NCBI RefSeq assembly: GCF_050946515.1
Contig: NZ_JBMNUX010000012.1
Location: 13,588-77,587 of the forward strand
From: Tractidigestivibacter sp050946515
GTDB lineage: Bacteria; Actinomycetota; Coriobacteriia; Coriobacteriales; Atopobiaceae
Reading direction: 5' to 3'
DNA length: 64,000 bases
In this document: piece after piece, positions 47,701 through 55,520 of the stretch
Layout of the letters: the number at the start of each line of letters is the position of its first letter
How positions within the stretch are numbered: the first letter of the stretch is position 1
Translations under genes and position numbers: made by a program
Notes under the pieces: model-generated
What the model was told of the DNA's origin: nothing
The model's database searches: none
The model's input: only the letters and a program-made list of their open reading frames with translations

Positions 47701-49999
47701 TGTTCAGGTGTATCTCTATTTGCTGGCCGTTCTCCCCAATGCCAATGGGAATGTCCAGGCCATCCAACGAGCTTCGGTCAAAGAGCGTATCGCCCGCAAT
47801 CGCCGAGAAGTCCAGGCCCTTTGCGGCCCTGCGCTTGGCCTCGTCGCGATATGCGCTCAGGTACGCATTTGCGTCGGCATCGCTTTGGGGGAGCGCCGGC
47901 GTCTCGAGCGGCAGGACAGAGAGACCCGACGGGCTCAGGCTCACGCCATTCTCGTCCACAAGGAACGTGGCCGCGGAAAGCTCGTCCAGCTGGGTGGCAT
48001 GGTCGAAGGCATAGTGCTCCTCGGCACTCATGACCACATAGACGCCGCCCTGGTAGCCGCGGCTCATGAGGTTGCAGAAGTTTGCATAAAGCGGGTCGCC
48101 CGGGCGCAGCAGGTCCTCGGCGCCATTGACCACCACGAGCGTAAGCGGCATCGCGTTCTCTGGATGCTCGAGGTTGTAGTCGACCAGGCAGCCCTCGGCG
48201 CGCGTGCGGTCGCGAATCACATCGTCCACCTGGTCACGGACCTCAGAGACCATGGTGTCAAAGTCGCGAGGCTTAGTCACGTTGTCAGTGGCGCTTCCGC
48301 TGTTGAAAAGCGTCTGGGTCTTGCCGTTGAGAAGAAGCATGCCCGCGCAGCTGCCGCCCTGGCGAACGTCGACGACCTTAACGTGCAGAAGCGTCGGGGG
48401 AATCTGCCGGATGAACTGCCAGGTGAGCTCTTGGACAAAGGAGAGGGCGCTTTCTTGGCTGCCCTGCTTGTAGGTCACGAGGAAGTTTTGCGGACGGCGA
48501 AGGTCAGCCTCGAGCGGAATGCCAATGCGGTCCTGATGCTTTCCGTCTTTCCGGTTGAACGCGAGCTTCAACGTGTCAAAGCTCGGCTGAGACTCAAAGT
48601 CGTACAGGGGCAAGAACGCGTCAGCAAGGCAGACCTTGCCGGAAAACTCATTGGCTGGGAGAAAGTCACCGGTGCGCGCGAGGCTTACCGCGCCATCCAC
48701 GCAGCTGCGGAAGCGTGCGACGGCCTCGGGGCTGTCAGGGTCGCCCTCTGGCTCTTGGGACACGAAGTCGATGATTGCCTGCGGGAGAACGCGCCCCTTG
48801 CCGCCGGAAAGCTCAAGGCGGCTCTGGCATCGAGACATCGCTGCCAAAAGCGTCCCCTGCGAAGCGAACATGCACTCATACGAAAGCGAAGCGCGGTCCC
48901 AAGACGGGGTGGGACCGGCCGATATTTCCCAGCAGCTCGCAACGGCACCGTTGAGAACGTCGGTCTTGCCGACAATGGGCGCCAAGAGAAGGCAGTCCTT
49001 CTGCTTCGAACGAGAGGAGAGCTCCTTAATCGCGGCCCTGGTCTTTGCTGACCCGCCGGCATCCAGCCCAAACGCCACAACAATGGCACGGCCCTTGCCC
49101 GAGTTCAGGTAGCCTTTGGTCTGCGTCAGCGCGGCGCGAGCTCCCTCATCGCCTTGCTTGCCCCAGATGAACATGGTTGGAGCCGCCTGCCTCAACTGCG
49201 AAAGAGAGTTCAGAATGGCTGTCGACGCGCCGTCCTTGGGCGCTTCGGGCTGCACGACGCATATGCGCAGCCCCTTCGAGCCCAGACGAGCAACGGCGGA
49301 AACAACCGTGGCGGTCACAATGTCCACGCCTTTTTTTGGAAGGCCGCCAGAGACGTTGATGGCAAAGGCGCCATCCTGGAAGAAAATCCCAACGGGGAGC
49401 TTGAGCTGCTTCTCCTTTGCGCTGAAGACCTCAGGGCAGAGTTCAGTCGCCTTCTGGAATACAGGTCCCCACGACTTATAGCTGATCGTTGCCACAAGAA
49501 GGCATGCCAGGCCATCGACGTCATCGACTTGGCTGCAATGCGCCTCCGTCGAGAAGGCCGCCAAGGACTCCTTGAGCTTTTCCATGAGGGCTTGAGAAAA
49601 GGTCCCCCTCGTCTTGGTCTCGACCGCCCTGAGAATCTGCCCTTGCTTCTTTTTCTCCCGCTTTTCAAGATTGCTCAGGACAACGTTTCTGTTGGCGGTG
49701 TTTTGGGACTTTGCGTGCGCGCGCGCCTTCACGAAGTAATCGCTGCTCTGCACATAAGATTGCCGGAGCTCGCCGAGCCTGCGCACATAGTCCATAACGA
49801 CGTCATGGTATTCGGTCCAAGTGAGGACCTTCCTTGTCGGGATGCTCCCGCTTGAAGCGGCATCTTTGTTAGTCGGCTGGGAATCTTGCTTGGTTCCTTC
49901 ATCCGTCGTCGGAGCCACCGGCTTTTTGATGCCGTACTTCTTCAGAAGGCTGTCAACGTCCACGTCATTAGGCTTCTGCCGTGAGCCACCCTTGCCCAT
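44747..49999 (-). CDS. 1750-residue FtsK/SpoIIIE-domain ATPase, EssC/EccC-like but without membrane segments
   Basis: The only canonical nucleotide site is central: Walker A GNTGSGKS at residues 776-783, Walker B ILVVIDE at 884-890 and the downstream HLVLSSQ sensor strand. FtsK-like segments lacking a P-loop appear before it (about 490-690: FLVTYKQGSQESALSF, LTLVVVNGAEDLL) and after it (about 1060-1420 and 1540-1750), which suggests a chain of degenerate ATPase folds as in type VII secretion EssC/EccC. An acidic linker lies near 1260-1340 and an Ala/Pro-rich one near 1500-1540. No transmembrane helix or FHA domain is evident. It follows the W-x-D mini-protein genes on the same strand by 31 bases. 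Confidence 0.8.
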   Translation of the reverse strand: MGKGGSRQKPNDVDVDSLLKKYGIKKPVAPTTDEGTKQDSQPTNKDAASSGSIPTRKVLTWTEYHDVVMDYVRRLGELRQSYVQSSDYFVKARAHAKSQNTANRNVVLSNLEKREKKKQGQILRAVETKTRGTFSQALMEKLKESLAAFSTEAHCSQVDDVDGLACLLVATISYKSWGPVFQKATELCPEVFSAKEKQLKLPVGIFFQDGAFAINVSGGLPKKGVDIVTATVVSAVARLGSKGLRICVVQPEAPKDGASTAILNSLSQLRQAAPTMFIWGKQGDEGARAALTQTKGYLNSGKGRAIVVAFGLDAGGSAKTRAAIKELSSRSKQKDCLLLAPIVGKTDVLNGAVASCWEISAGPTPSWDRASLSYECMFASQGTLLAAMSRCQSRLELSGGKGRVLPQAIIDFVSQEPEGDPDSPEAVARFRSCVDGAVSLARTGDFLPANEFSGKVCLADAFLPLYDFESQPSFDTLKLAFNRKDGKHQDRIGIPLEADLRRPQNFLVTYKQGSQESALSFVQELTWQFIRQIPPTLLHVKVVDVRQGGSCAGMLLLNGKTQTLFNSGSATDNVTKPRDFDTMVSEVRDQVDDVIRDRTRAEGCLVDYNLEHPENAMPLTLVVVNGAEDLLRPGDPLYANFCNLMSRGYQGGVYVVMSAEEHYAFDHATQLDELSAATFLVDENGVSLSPSGLSVLPLETPALPQSDADANAYLSAYRDEAKRRAAKGLDFSAIAGDTLFDRSSLDGLDIPIGIGENGQQIEIHLNKDVPHGIICGNTGSGKSTLLHTMILSAISHYSPDELQLYLLDFKQGNEFGPVYANPAYPLPHMRLVAVSALPEFGESVLKELCDEMDRRSLLFNQLADSKVNALSAYRRETRRKMPRILVVIDEAEVLFKMSANDEVAKNCNRYLGMLAKQGRSYGIHLVLSSQNFISSPGVADAISQMAVRIGLKNSEDNQAQLFGVSKKYDALKAFGTDSAKGVAVMTNDVHSSMAPFRFRVSFCNPENGDRDRVLEKISKESKQRGFEYTSDKNRVFNVSEPCKLSDVADAVLSSAHKQRLDAIGQVVVPLGEPIRMADDIAIKFDSGMDSNMLAMVDRRESDFALTELLADAVLFNRKANMLYVDLPAFTGNETDSDAQALSTLEGVSCGRVRVTRNEAEALAGIHCVFDEYQRRLAVMDEGGIASLGDIIIVFRRAAKRGFFERLVGGKVTKPGARVSREKPDAGVGGAGAEDASANDEGGYKGDPHTFDFFGDVADKLDDLLAPSGDDSAQDVGEVGGEADSLAGEPGESGEPEALVLDKLPEDPYALEWEGELSEGAPGASKQLAELVHEGSQCRVFVVITAQSASAEFYSFLDERNMAGDLTQRVVRGLSAFDGRRVLGSEVPTDSMNANVVYFKGRNAADLSVSCQIKPYLPLSEEELLSWRKRTEVPTAADAQDAPRFNRVRVAAVASGRAVPEAKKDEAAIADAGAPIEREHHSIFDSDLFNDPAGLFSTKSYEVDNELEDEFSPENVAAAAATELAPQAQANFVPAQPTAAPAPVVAPAQVPPAAGFVVELGELQGGAGAARLSVGPRDLAAVAACGGTSEARGSLCSSLEEKIEQELGAKPQVVEVDATSDALAAAYSGLVERQEAFASSEAYDYWDLRDRLDDGEEMPEFEVLVLKGALDAVQSDDEILKQVVAILRGAGAAGCLAILTGSSSVLQVPAGASLMRWVRRVVNLDIAQFSGNGLFFEDFSTKPGEPVLFRL

Positions 50000-50030
50000 G
50001 AGTCAAATCATCTCCGAACTAGAACGGAAG

Positions 50031-50303
50031 CTAGAAACGAGTGTTCAGGTAGTCGTCGAGCGCGTCGGCGAGCCTGTCGAGCTGCGGCGCGGAATAGGTC
50101 AGCGTGTCGAGCGGCTGCTTCACAAGGTCGTCGATGCGATGCATGATCTCGCGATACTCGTCGCCCTTCTCGTCGCTCCAGTCGGCAGATGACTTGATGG
50201 TGCGCTCGATGAGGCTTGAGGTGTCTTCGATCTCGTTGATGGTGTTACGGACCGTCTTCGCGCAATTTCGAATTGTTGCGGGATTGGAGTTGATATCGAA
50301 CAT
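50031..50303 (-). CDS. WXG100-like small helical protein (90 aa)
   Basis: The protein is all-helical, with a central turn DWSDEKGDEY (W42) between two amphipathic helices. This is the size and layout of ESX/WXG100 secreted proteins, though the motif is W-x-D instead of W-x-G. It ends DDYLNTRF. It is encoded 31 bases upstream of the FtsK-like gene and 9 bases after the previous small gene. A role as substrate or partner of the ATPase is inferred from context. Confidence 0.75.
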   Translation of the reverse strand: MFDINSNPATIRNCAKTVRNTINEIEDTSSLIERTIKSSADWSDEKGDEYREIMHRIDDLVKQPLDTLTYSAPQLDRLADALDDYLNTRF

Positions 50304-50312
50304 GGTTCTCTC

Positions 50313-50588
50313 CTAAAGCCTCGTCGACTGGTAAGCGTCAATGCTTGCGAGCAGGCGACGGAGGGTTTGCTCGCAGTTCTTCAGGTCGGCGAGGGGCTGG
50401 TTGAGCGCTCCCGAGCAGCTGTCGACTATCTGCGCATACTGACGGAACTTGTCATCGTTCCAGTTCTGACCTGCGCTGTTCTTCTCGTTCTCAAGCAGCC
50501 TGCCCACGTCGCGATAGTTGGCCTCGACTGCCCTGACCAGCTCTATCGAGCGAACGACAGCATCTCTCCTAACGGAGACGTTTCGCAT
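50313..50588 (-). CDS. WXG100-like small helical protein (91 aa)
   Basis: The 91-residue helical protein has the turn QNWNDDKFRQY (W43) between two helices, closely matching the layout of the 90-residue neighbour. ATG 50588, with AGAGAGG 8 bases upstream, is preferred over an in-frame upstream start that would add ten residues. The C-terminus ends SIDAYQSTRL, again like its neighbour (YLNTRF). The pair may form a heterodimer, as ESAT-6/CFP-10 do. Confidence 0.75.
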   Translation of the reverse strand: MRNVSVRRDAVVRSIELVRAVEANYRDVGRLLENEKNSAGQNWNDDKFRQYAQIVDSCSGALNQPLADLKNCEQTLRRLLASIDAYQSTRL

Positions 50589-50645
50589 GGTATTGTCCTC
50601 TCTCTTCTGGACCAGCAAAGCCGGGCGGATTCTGGTCTTCTCCTG

Positions 50646-51272
50646 CTATAGGTTCTGGTTAAGGTAGTTATCCGCTGCGTTGATGAGGCTGCCAATTCCC
50701 AAGATGCAGGCGTCGGTGTGCTCTGTGGACACCATCAAGAGCTGGTCTGCGTCAATCTTGAGGGTATCGAGGCGCGGCAGCAGGAACTCCTGTAGCGACT
50801 CAAGGTCCGAAAGCCTACCAAGCTCATAGGTAAGCAAGCCCTCAATCTCATGCGCCTCCTGCTTCAGCGAGGCAATCTGGCTGCTCAGGAGCCTGATGTC
50901 ACTGGCAATGTTATTAGCTTCGGCCGCATATCCATTGGCTGTGGAGGCGTAGTCTCGGGCCTCCTGCTGGCTTTGTGCGTTGTGCGCGGCCGCGGCATAC
51001 CGCTCGTACTGGCTTCTCGCACGGTTGTACCGCGCTTGGTCGTCTGCCATGCGGTTCTTGTCATCCTCAATGCTCGCCATGCACTCGTCGTGCGATGTCG
51101 TAAGCATTGCGACATGGTCCTTTTGGTCAGAGATCTTCTGGGCCATCTCGTCTATTGCCAAGTTGGCGGCATGACGGATCTCGCTCGAGGCCTGCTCAAT
51201 CGCTTCCGCATAGTCCTGAATGCCAGAACGCACAGAATCGAGAGAGGCTATAGAAACTCGCACCTGTGCCAT
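50646..51272 (-). CDS. Coiled-coil helical protein of the FtsK locus (208 aa)
   Basis: The product is almost wholly alpha-helical, rich in Ala, Gln, Asp and Ser, with long coiled-coil stretches (about residues 20-155) and no Cys-rich or catalytic motif. Its N-terminus, VSIASLDSVRSGIQDY, and its end, ADNYLNQNL, echo the neighbouring mini-proteins (ending YLNTRF), suggesting a longer member of the same helical family. It lies 2 bases from the 78-residue gene. No known domain is recognised. Confidence 0.7.
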   Translation of the reverse strand: MAQVRVSIASLDSVRSGIQDYAEAIEQASSEIRHAANLAIDEMAQKISDQKDHVAMLTTSHDECMASIEDDKNRMADDQARYNRARSQYERYAAAAHNAQSQQEARDYASTANGYAAEANNIASDIRLLSSQIASLKQEAHEIEGLLTYELGRLSDLESLQEFLLPRLDTLKIDADQLLMVSTEHTDACILGIGSLINAADNYLNQNL

Positions 51273-51274
51273 AG

Positions 51275-51511
51275 CTAGTACTCCCGAAGCAGAGACTGAA
51301 ACTTGCGCAGGCTCGTAATGATTGGAGCCGCGTCGCTATAAATCTTGCGGGACTGCGATGCGATGGGGGACATGTTTACGTTCACGCTTTCAAACTGCCC
51401 ATCATCCCAGCCGTCGCACGAGACAGAGAGCACTGAGTTGAGCGATGTCGACGCGTCTCGAAGATGGGCCAGCGAACTCTGGAGGTAATTCAGGGAATCC
51501 AAGGAATTCAT
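51275..51511 (-). CDS. Small helical protein with W-x-D turn (78 aa)
   Basis: First gene of the minus-strand operon. Two helices flank the turn DGWDDGQFES (W35). It is slightly shorter than WXG100 proteins but shares the W-x-D pattern of two downstream genes. GAGCGCGCGACATG-type context precedes the ATG, with a weak ribosome site. Its function is unknown; it is likely part of the ATPase-dependent complex. Confidence 0.7.
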   Translation of the reverse strand: MNSLDSLNYLQSSLAHLRDASTSLNSVLSVSCDGWDDGQFESVNVNMSPIASQSRKIYSDAAPIITSLRKFQSLLREY

Positions 51512-51625
51512 GTCGCGCGCTCCTTACCATAGGAATCACGCATTCACTTTATCAAAAGGAGCCGCAAGGTCAGCTGGCGTTAGAATGCGTTTATGACAGC
51601 TTTAAGCAAGTATGAGGGGATTGCC

Positions 51626-53278
51626 ATGAAGAGGGTTTGCAAATCCTGCGGACAAGAGATTGATTTCAGCTGCGTCGAATGCCCGAACTGTGGCGCAGTT
51701 GTCGAAGAGTCAGAAATTGACGAGACGTCTGCCAGCGCAACAAAGCGGCGTGACGAGCTGCTGCCCGAGCTCGACTCCCTCAACAAGAAGAAAGCACAGC
51801 TAAAGAGTCAGGCAGATGGCCTGAAAAGCAAGATAGGCAAGACAAACAATGAGATAGCGGCCAAAGATAAGCTCTTGAAGGGCAAGCTCTCCGAAAAGAA
51901 TGTGAGCGACTACGAGGAGATCGCCAACAACCCTGGTCCGCACATCGAAGAGCTTGAGTCAAAGATGCGCTCCGAGCAGGACGCGATTGACGGCCACATC
52001 CAAGCGGCATCCGTACTGGAAGGCCTAAAGCCTTCCTCTAATCCCGAAGCCAAGGAGGAGCAGCGACGGGCGCGCGAAGAGGCGGCCACGGAAAAGGCCA
52101 TTCTCGACGCAGTGAGCGAGACCTGCGACAGGGCGCAGAGCAAGATGAACCAGGCAAAGCAAGGCTACTCGGCCGAGAAGAAGAAATATGACCTCCTGAA
52201 GAAGACCAATGACGAAAAGGAAGCTGCCTACAAGCAGGCTTCCGATCTTCTCGATGCCATAAAAAGGAAGCTCAAGAATGACAAGAGCCTGTCCAATGCC
52301 CAGCGCAAGATTCGCGAGAATCAGGTCAACGACCTTGAGCGCGCGGTTCGCATAGCCCTTGAAGAGGCAACCAAGGCGACGAGCGAGCTTGACCTGCAAA
52401 CCGAGAAGTTCGCTCCCTTCCAAGAGCAGTATGATCAGGCGAAGTCTGAGTATGACGCTGCGCTGGCGGACTACAACAGGCAGAAAGAGAAGTACGAGGC
52501 AGCGCAAGCAATCGTCGACCAACATAATACGAACAACCAAAAGCTTGATACCAGCATCAAGACAGAAAATAGCTCGGCAGAGGCGGCGCGCAAGCGGCTC
52601 AATGCGCTTCAAGCGCAAAAGGGCAAGGTCAAGGCTATGGCCGACGACCCAAGCAAGATGCGCAACGAGCGAAATGCTGCCTTGAAGGAGCGTGACGACC
52701 TTAAGAGCAGGCAGAGTCAGCTGAACAATCAGCTCAAGGCAACGTTGAGCGAGCTAGATTCAGTTTCGAAGCAGGTCAATAGGGATTCTGCTGAAATCAG
52801 CAACCTCGAGTACACCATTAAGAATGCCGGCAATCTGCAAAAAAGCCTCGCCTTGTACAAGCGGAATAAGGAAAAAGAGGAGGAGCTTGCTCAGCAACAG
52901 GCGGAGCACGAAGCGCAAGAAAGGGCTGAAGAAAAGAGGAAGAAGAGAGCAAAGTTCTTCAAGAAGCATCCGGCCCTTTCCTCGTTTGTCGTGGGAATCC
53001 CGATATTTCTCATCCTCTCGAACGTCCTGCAGGCCCTGTTCCCCCTAACGAGCTCAATGGTCACGTTCTATTGGGTCGCCGTGGTTCTTCTTACAATCAT
53101 CCTGTTCTCGTGCGCGGGCTCGGTGGGCATCTTTCCATTGGGCGTGCTAATTGCCTCATTGATAATGATGAACAACGGACTCAACTACGTCGACTTCTTC
53201 TGTGACGTCATTGTGGCGGGTCTCTCTTGGGCAATCGCATACTTCGTCCTGAATTCCAAGGTCGCAGACAAGGCTTAA
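51626..53278 (+). CDS. Zinc-ribbon/coiled-coil protein with C-terminal membrane helices
   Basis: The 550-residue protein starts with a zinc ribbon (CKSCGQ near residue 5, CPNCGA near 20). Then comes a coiled coil of about 400 residues, rich in Lys, Glu, Gln and Asp, and a basic stretch (EKRKKRAKFFKKH). It ends in three or four hydrophobic segments (about residues 453-545). The ribbon and coil are probably cytoplasmic and tethered to the membrane by the C-terminus. It is divergent from the FtsK/mini-protein operon and visibly lower in GC than the fab region, suggesting transfer. It may be the membrane anchor the soluble ATPase lacks. ATG 51626 follows GAGGGGA. Confidence 0.75.
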   Translation: MKRVCKSCGQEIDFSCVECPNCGAVVEESEIDETSASATKRRDELLPELDSLNKKKAQLKSQADGLKSKIGKTNNEIAAKDKLLKGKLSEKNVSDYEEIANNPGPHIEELESKMRSEQDAIDGHIQAASVLEGLKPSSNPEAKEEQRRAREEAATEKAILDAVSETCDRAQSKMNQAKQGYSAEKKKYDLLKKTNDEKEAAYKQASDLLDAIKRKLKNDKSLSNAQRKIRENQVNDLERAVRIALEEATKATSELDLQTEKFAPFQEQYDQAKSEYDAALADYNRQKEKYEAAQAIVDQHNTNNQKLDTSIKTENSSAEAARKRLNALQAQKGKVKAMADDPSKMRNERNAALKERDDLKSRQSQLNNQLKATLSELDSVSKQVNRDSAEISNLEYTIKNAGNLQKSLALYKRNKEKEEELAQQQAEHEAQERAEEKRKKRAKFFKKHPALSSFVVGIPIFLILSNVLQALFPLTSSMVTFYWVAVVLLTIILFSCAGSVGIFPLGVLIASLIMMNNGLNYVDFFCDVIVAGLSWAIAYFVLNSKVADKA

Positions 53279-53331
53279 GCGGCAGGAGCCCTTGCAAGCG
53301 GGCTGGCCGAAAGACAATACCCTCGACAGCA

Positions 53332-53366
53332 GGCAGGCTGGAAATGTTCCAGCCTGCCTTATTCTT
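53332..53366 (+). terminator. Rho-independent terminator
   Basis: GGCAGGCTGGAA and TTCCAGCCTGCC form a perfect 12-bp stem with an ATG loop, followed by TTATTCTT. It closes the coiled-coil gene transcript. Confidence 0.88.
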
Positions 53367-53400
53367 GTATGCAGACGACACGAGGGGAGGAACCGACTCG

Positions 53401-53964
53401 ATGAGCAACTATGAAGGAGGGGTTGCGGGTCTGGCGCGAGGCCACGTCCTGCTCGCACTGTGCACGGTGCTGTATTTGGTCTGGTGGTGGGTGTTCTTCC
53501 ATCCGCGCGACGCAAGGCCGGCGGGGCTAGAGCGCGGCTTCGGCATCGCGTGCATCTTGGGCGCCGTTGCGTTTGGCCTTGCCTCCGTCATCAAGATTGA
53601 GACCGCTCTGGGGGAGCTTCCGGCAACGATTCCCGGCTATGCGCTCTGGGGAGCTGCCGTCCTGGCATACGTTGCGCTCTACTTCATAACCGTCAGGGGG
53701 TTCGATCGCCAGCCGACGACGGAGCTGGTGCTGATTGTGGCCTGGGCCGCGCTCGAGGCGTCCGTCGCCAGCGCGCTTGCCGCGTGCGGCATGGGCGGCA
53801 ACGCCATGGCCGTGGCTGCGCTCACCGTGGCAGGATTTGTCGTGAGCATGGTCTGCTACGTCATGTACTACCGACTGGACGGCATGGCGTCGTTTCTCGA
53901 TGGATGCGCCCCGCTTGTCGTCATCGGGATAGAGTCAGCCATCATCGCAGCGATGCTGAGGTAG
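53401..53964 (+). CDS. Predicted six-helix membrane protein, unknown function
   Basis: The 187-residue hydrophobic protein has about six transmembrane segments, e.g. HVLLALCTVLYLVWWWVFF at the N-terminus and PLVVIGIESAIIAAML at the C-terminus. A short polar loop FHPRDARPAGLERG follows helix 1. The family is not recognised. GGGGAGGA lies ~10 bases before the ATG. It starts just after the terminator of the coiled-coil gene and higher GC sets it apart, so it is probably not part of the FtsK locus. Confidence 0.7.
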   Translation: MSNYEGGVAGLARGHVLLALCTVLYLVWWWVFFHPRDARPAGLERGFGIACILGAVAFGLASVIKIETALGELPATIPGYALWGAAVLAYVALYFITVRGFDRQPTTELVLIVAWAALEASVASALAACGMGGNAMAVAALTVAGFVVSMVCYVMYYRLDGMASFLDGCAPLVVIGIESAIIAAMLR

Positions 53965-53993
53965 AGGCTGGCAGGCGCGCCGCGATTCTGCTT

Positions 53994-54043
53994 CTGATGA
54001 GAAAGGAGGGCCATGGTCTCCCACGGCTCTCCTTTCTCGTCAG
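53994..54043. terminator. Long imperfect hairpin between convergent genes
   Basis: CTGATGAGAAAGGAGGGCC pairs with the complementary 54025-54043 arm with two G-U-type mismatches. The site separates the + strand membrane protein gene from the minus-strand hydrolase gene, so bidirectional termination is likely. Confidence 0.55.
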
Positions 54044-54131
54044 CGAACAGAGACAAGCTTCGGCGCGATGGTTTCGCCGCCCTAGCCCTTTCAGCGTTCT
54101 CTTGTGGCGGAGAGAAGAGAGAATCGACCCG

Positions 54132-55004
54132 TTACAGCTTGTCAGCAAAGAAGGAGACCAGCTCGTCTGCGGCGTCGTCCATGAACGGCGCAAGGTCATA
54201 CAGGTCAAAGTGGCCGGCCTCGGGGATGACGACGATCTTCTTGTCGCCGTCTGGCACGGCGGCAAAGACCTCCTCGGACGCCGGCCTGCTCCAGGCGTTC
54301 TCGCCAGTCACGACAAGGTAGGGCTTCCTCATGTCCTTCATGATGGCGGGAACGTTGTAGGCTACCAGCTCAAGCTGGCTCCAGGAGACCGCCTTGTTGC
54401 TGTAGCCCCTACGGTTGCCCCTGGAGGTGTAGTAGTAGGCGGCGCCCTCGTCGAATGCCCTGGGCATGAAGTTGAGGTAGGTCACCTCCCCCTTGCCCTC
54501 CTCGTATGCCTTCTTCTCGGCCTCGACCTCTTCTGCCGGGCGGAAGAACCCCATCATCGGCGACTTGGAGATGTCGGAGATGGCAGGCACCACGGCTGCT
54601 ATCGCCTTGAAGCGCGGCTCCCTCACGCCTGCGACTGACATGTATGAGCCACCGCCACAGATGCCGACGCCGCCAATCCTGTCCTTATCGACATAGGGGA
54701 GGGAGGCGAGGTAGTCCACGGCGCTCTCGATGTCGGTCTCCTTGACGGAAGGTGACTCGAGCTGCCTTGGGGCGCCCTCGCTTTCGCCGAAGTACGCGCC
54801 ATCGTAGACGAGGGTGACGTATCCCGCCTTGGTAAGCTGCTTCGCATAGGTGCTCTGAGCCTGCTCCTTGATGGAGAGCATGGGACCAGCGACCACGATT
54901 GCCGGGTAATTCTTGCTGAGGTCAAAGTTGTAAGGAAGCCTCAGGATTCCCGTCATGCGAAGGCTCAGCTTATGGTTGACAAATACGACCTTCTGTTCCG
55001 TCAT
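54132..55004 (-). CDS. Dienelactone-hydrolase-like alpha/beta hydrolase with Cys nucleophile
   Basis: The 290-residue protein has the nucleophile elbow GICGGGSYMS, i.e. Cys in place of Ser, as in dienelactone hydrolase and YcjY-like proteins. The catalytic His is in PEAGHFDLYD, with acidic candidates in VVTGENAWSR. No signal peptide is seen. It is the last gene of an operon with flavodoxin and flavin reductase, 17 bases after the flavodoxin stop. Substrate unknown. Confidence 0.85.
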   Translation of the reverse strand: MTEQKVVFVNHKLSLRMTGILRLPYNFDLSKNYPAIVVAGPMLSIKEQAQSTYAKQLTKAGYVTLVYDGAYFGESEGAPRQLESPSVKETDIESAVDYLASLPYVDKDRIGGVGICGGGSYMSVAGVREPRFKAIAAVVPAISDISKSPMMGFFRPAEEVEAEKKAYEEGKGEVTYLNFMPRAFDEGAAYYYTSRGNRRGYSNKAVSWSQLELVAYNVPAIMKDMRKPYLVVTGENAWSRPASEEVFAAVPDGDKKIVVIPEAGHFDLYDLAPFMDDAADELVSFFADKL

Positions 55005-55021
55005 CGCTCATGACCTTTCTA

Positions 55022-55507
55022 CTAGTTGAAAACCTTGTTGAGCCACGCCCGAACCTTCTCCGGGCTGCCCTTCTCGGCCTCTGACATCTCGATGGGAAGC
55101 CCCTCTTTGACCTCGGCGTTCGGCTCAAGCTCGCTGATGGTCTTGTAAGTGCCGCCATCGCCCGAGCCCATATGGGTGTTGAAGGGGATGATGGTCTTGC
55201 CCGAGAAGTCCAGCTGGTCGAACAGCGTGTAGATGATCATCGGGAACGTGTACCACCACATCGGGTAGCCGATGAAGATGGTGTCGTAGCCAGTGATGTC
55301 GATTGCGTTCTTGATCTCAGGGCGCATGCCCTTGTCGTGCTCGCTCTTGGCGCGGCTGGCAAGCTGGCTGTAGTGGTCCCTGTTCGAGTCGTACGGCTCC
55401 TTAGGGACGATTTCCTGAAGGTCCGCTCCCGTCTGCCTTGCGATTTCCTCTGCGGTCTTCTTTGCCGTGCCATAGACCGAAAAATAAAGCACCAGTGTTT
55501 TGCTCAT
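55022..55507 (-). CDS. Flavodoxin-like protein
   Basis: The 161-residue flavodoxin-fold protein begins TLVLYFSVYGTAKKTAEEIA, an FMN phosphate loop variant, and has GYPMWWYTFP and FNTHMGSGDGG for the isoalloxazine ring. It resembles the flavodoxin_4 NAD(P)H-linked group. ATG 55507 is chosen because GAGG lies 6 bases upstream; the first ATG at 55513 overlaps it. Confidence 0.88.
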   Translation of the reverse strand: MSKTLVLYFSVYGTAKKTAEEIARQTGADLQEIVPKEPYDSNRDHYSQLASRAKSEHDKGMRPEIKNAIDITGYDTIFIGYPMWWYTFPMIIYTLFDQLDFSGKTIIPFNTHMGSGDGGTYKTISELEPNAEVKEGLPIEMSEAEKGSPEKVRAWLNKVFN

Positions 55508-55520
55508 GGCCATCCTCGCG

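Noticed and set aside
47687..49051. 454-residue + strand frame inside the FtsK-like gene
   Set aside because: No motif, no ribosome site, and antisense to the Walker-motif-bearing frame.
44747..51511. Canonical T7SSa or T7SSb locus
   Set aside because: No EccB/EccD/EssB/EsaA/mycosin or LXG toxin genes, the ATPase lacks membrane helices, and the motif is W-x-D.
53401..53964. Membrane protein as part of the FtsK-like system
   Set aside because: A strong terminator separates it from the coiled-coil gene and its GC content differs; there is no evidence of linkage.
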